64,000 nt of DNA from Arenibacter sp040216555 (GTDB lineage Bacteria > Bacteroidota > Bacteroidia > Flavobacteriales > Flavobacteriaceae). Shown here piece after piece: positions 63,439 to 64,000 of the stretch; position 1 is the stretch's first letter, and every line of letters begins with the position of its first letter. A model generated the notes under the pieces. That model saw nothing but the letters and a program-made list of their open reading frames with translations. It had not been told where the DNA came from and made no database searches. Both the position numbers and the translations under genes were made by a program. The stretch is taken from NCBI GenBank assembly GCA_040216555.1, contig JAVJOW010000014.1, positions 248,001 through 312,000 on the forward strand, given 5' to 3'.

Positions 63439-64000
63439 ATGACACTTAAGATAGATTGTACCAAAATTAGAATATTAAGATTAGAACATAGTATTAACTT
63501 ATTGATAGTGCTGTTGTTATTCTCTCTATACGTATTTTTGCCATCGATTGATTTCTTGCCATTTCGACGCTCCCCAGTGACCGGAAAATTTATTATATTC
63601 TTACTCGCAACCCTATTAATCGTCTGCTTATTTTTGGGAAAGCTGAAAGTTTCTGATGAATCCTTTTCTATTGGCCGGATAGATATTTCAATTCTTCTAC
63701 TCGTGGTTTATATAACGTTCAATAGATATTTTTTTCAACCCACTTACGGTTTTTCAATAAGGTTCTACGAATTGCTGGGGTTGCTGGCATTGTATTTTGT
63801 GATAAAATCGCTTACACCTAAACATCATTCTTGGCTACTTATTGCGGCCATTATCGGTGCCAATATCCAAATCATTATAGGATGGTTACAATTATACGGC
63901 TTGATAGAATCTAACAGTTCGGTTTTAAAGGTAACAGGTGGTTTTTTTAACAGTGGCCCCTACAGTGGTTACTTGGTAGCCGTTTTTCCAATTGGCCTAC
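63439..64000 (+). CDS. O-antigen-ligase/Wzy-like membrane protein (3'-truncated by window)
   Basis: Translating from the ATG at 63439 gives 187 codons still open at the edge. It shows about five hydrophobic segments and the motif VTGGFFNSGPYSGYL, which recalls the TG-x-F-x-NPGPYAGYLA motif of Wzy_C/O-antigen ligase family proteins. In Bacteroidota such proteins often continue into TPR repeats; this cannot be seen here. It follows the transglutaminase-like gene by 158 bp and may belong to the same cassette. Members transfer lipid-linked glycans to lipid A or protein; the acceptor here is unknown. Confidence 0.7.
   Translation, partial: MTLKIDCTKIRILRLEHSINLLIVLLLFSLYVFLPSIDFLPFRRSPVTGKFIIFLLATLLIVCLFLGKLKVSDESFSIGRIDISILLLVVYITFNRYFFQPTYGFSIRFYELLGLLALYFVIKSLTPKHHSWLLIAAIIGANIQIIIGWLQLYGLIESNSSVLKVTGGFFNSGPYSGYLVAVFPIGL

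Overview
The window reads as chromosomal DNA of a Bacteroidota member, most likely a marine Flavobacteriaceae. The evidence is an AT-rich base composition, SusC/SusD, LytTR signalling, YeeE pairs, DUF4293, DUF1599 and BT_3928-type genes, TAnnTTTG-like -7 elements, few Shine-Dalgarno sites, and a run of core genes (metallophosphoesterase, truA, ABC exporter, dacA, folP, DUF1599, DoxX-like, tpiA, prmA, clpS) that I recognise as flavobacterial gene order. No species can be named from the sequence alone.

Layout. (1) 1-5447: the 3' part of a very large protein of unknown role ending in a metzincin-like zinc protease motif. (2) 5619-20052: a CBM9-like secreted protein, a DUF6642-like protein, rho, and the housekeeping block just listed, ending in a YeeE/YedE sulfur-compound transporter pair. 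Two related intergenic repeats flank rho-DUF4293. (3) 20147-28024, minus strand: a three-gene operon of planctomycete-type cytochrome/DUF2231/LRR, DUF1501 and DUF1549/DUF1553 proteins, then a LytTR response regulator and histidine kinase. (4) 28336-46376, plus strand: a polysaccharide utilisation locus with a sodium:solute symporter, GH130 phosphorylase, CBM9-like protein, GH20, GH92, DUF4838, GH29, SusC and SusD. The enzyme set fits stepwise breakdown of N-glycans: fucose, GlcNAc and alpha-mannose are removed outside the cytoplasm, and the Man-GlcNAc core is imported and phosphorolysed by GH130. (5) 46650-53487, minus strand: two FG-GAP/VCBS proteins, a cupredoxin-dehydrogenase fusion and a DUF1080 protein, probably one operon.

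(6) 53753-64000 is an accessory region beginning at an intact tRNA-Pro(GGG). In front of the tRNA sits a small GIY-YIG nuclease gene flanked by a decayed tRNA-Pro-like copy and a 16-bp repeat of the tRNA 5' end. Behind it come a tyrosine integrase, small hairpins, and a complete ISAs1-family insertion sequence with 19-bp perfect inverted repeats and a perfect 10-bp target duplication. Next is a NVEALA-type secreted small peptide gene and an IS30 transposase pseudogene. The last genes are a TolB-like lipoprotein, a DUF1573 lipoprotein, a transglutaminase-like/discoidin protein and the start of an O-antigen-ligase-like membrane protein cut by the window edge.

The most interesting candidates for undescribed biology are the NVEALA peptide cassette at the right edge, the GIY-YIG/tRNA-Pro unit, and the N-glycan locus, which carries a DUF4838 protein but no visible endoglycosidase. 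Family names come from recognising sequence patterns by eye; no database search was run.
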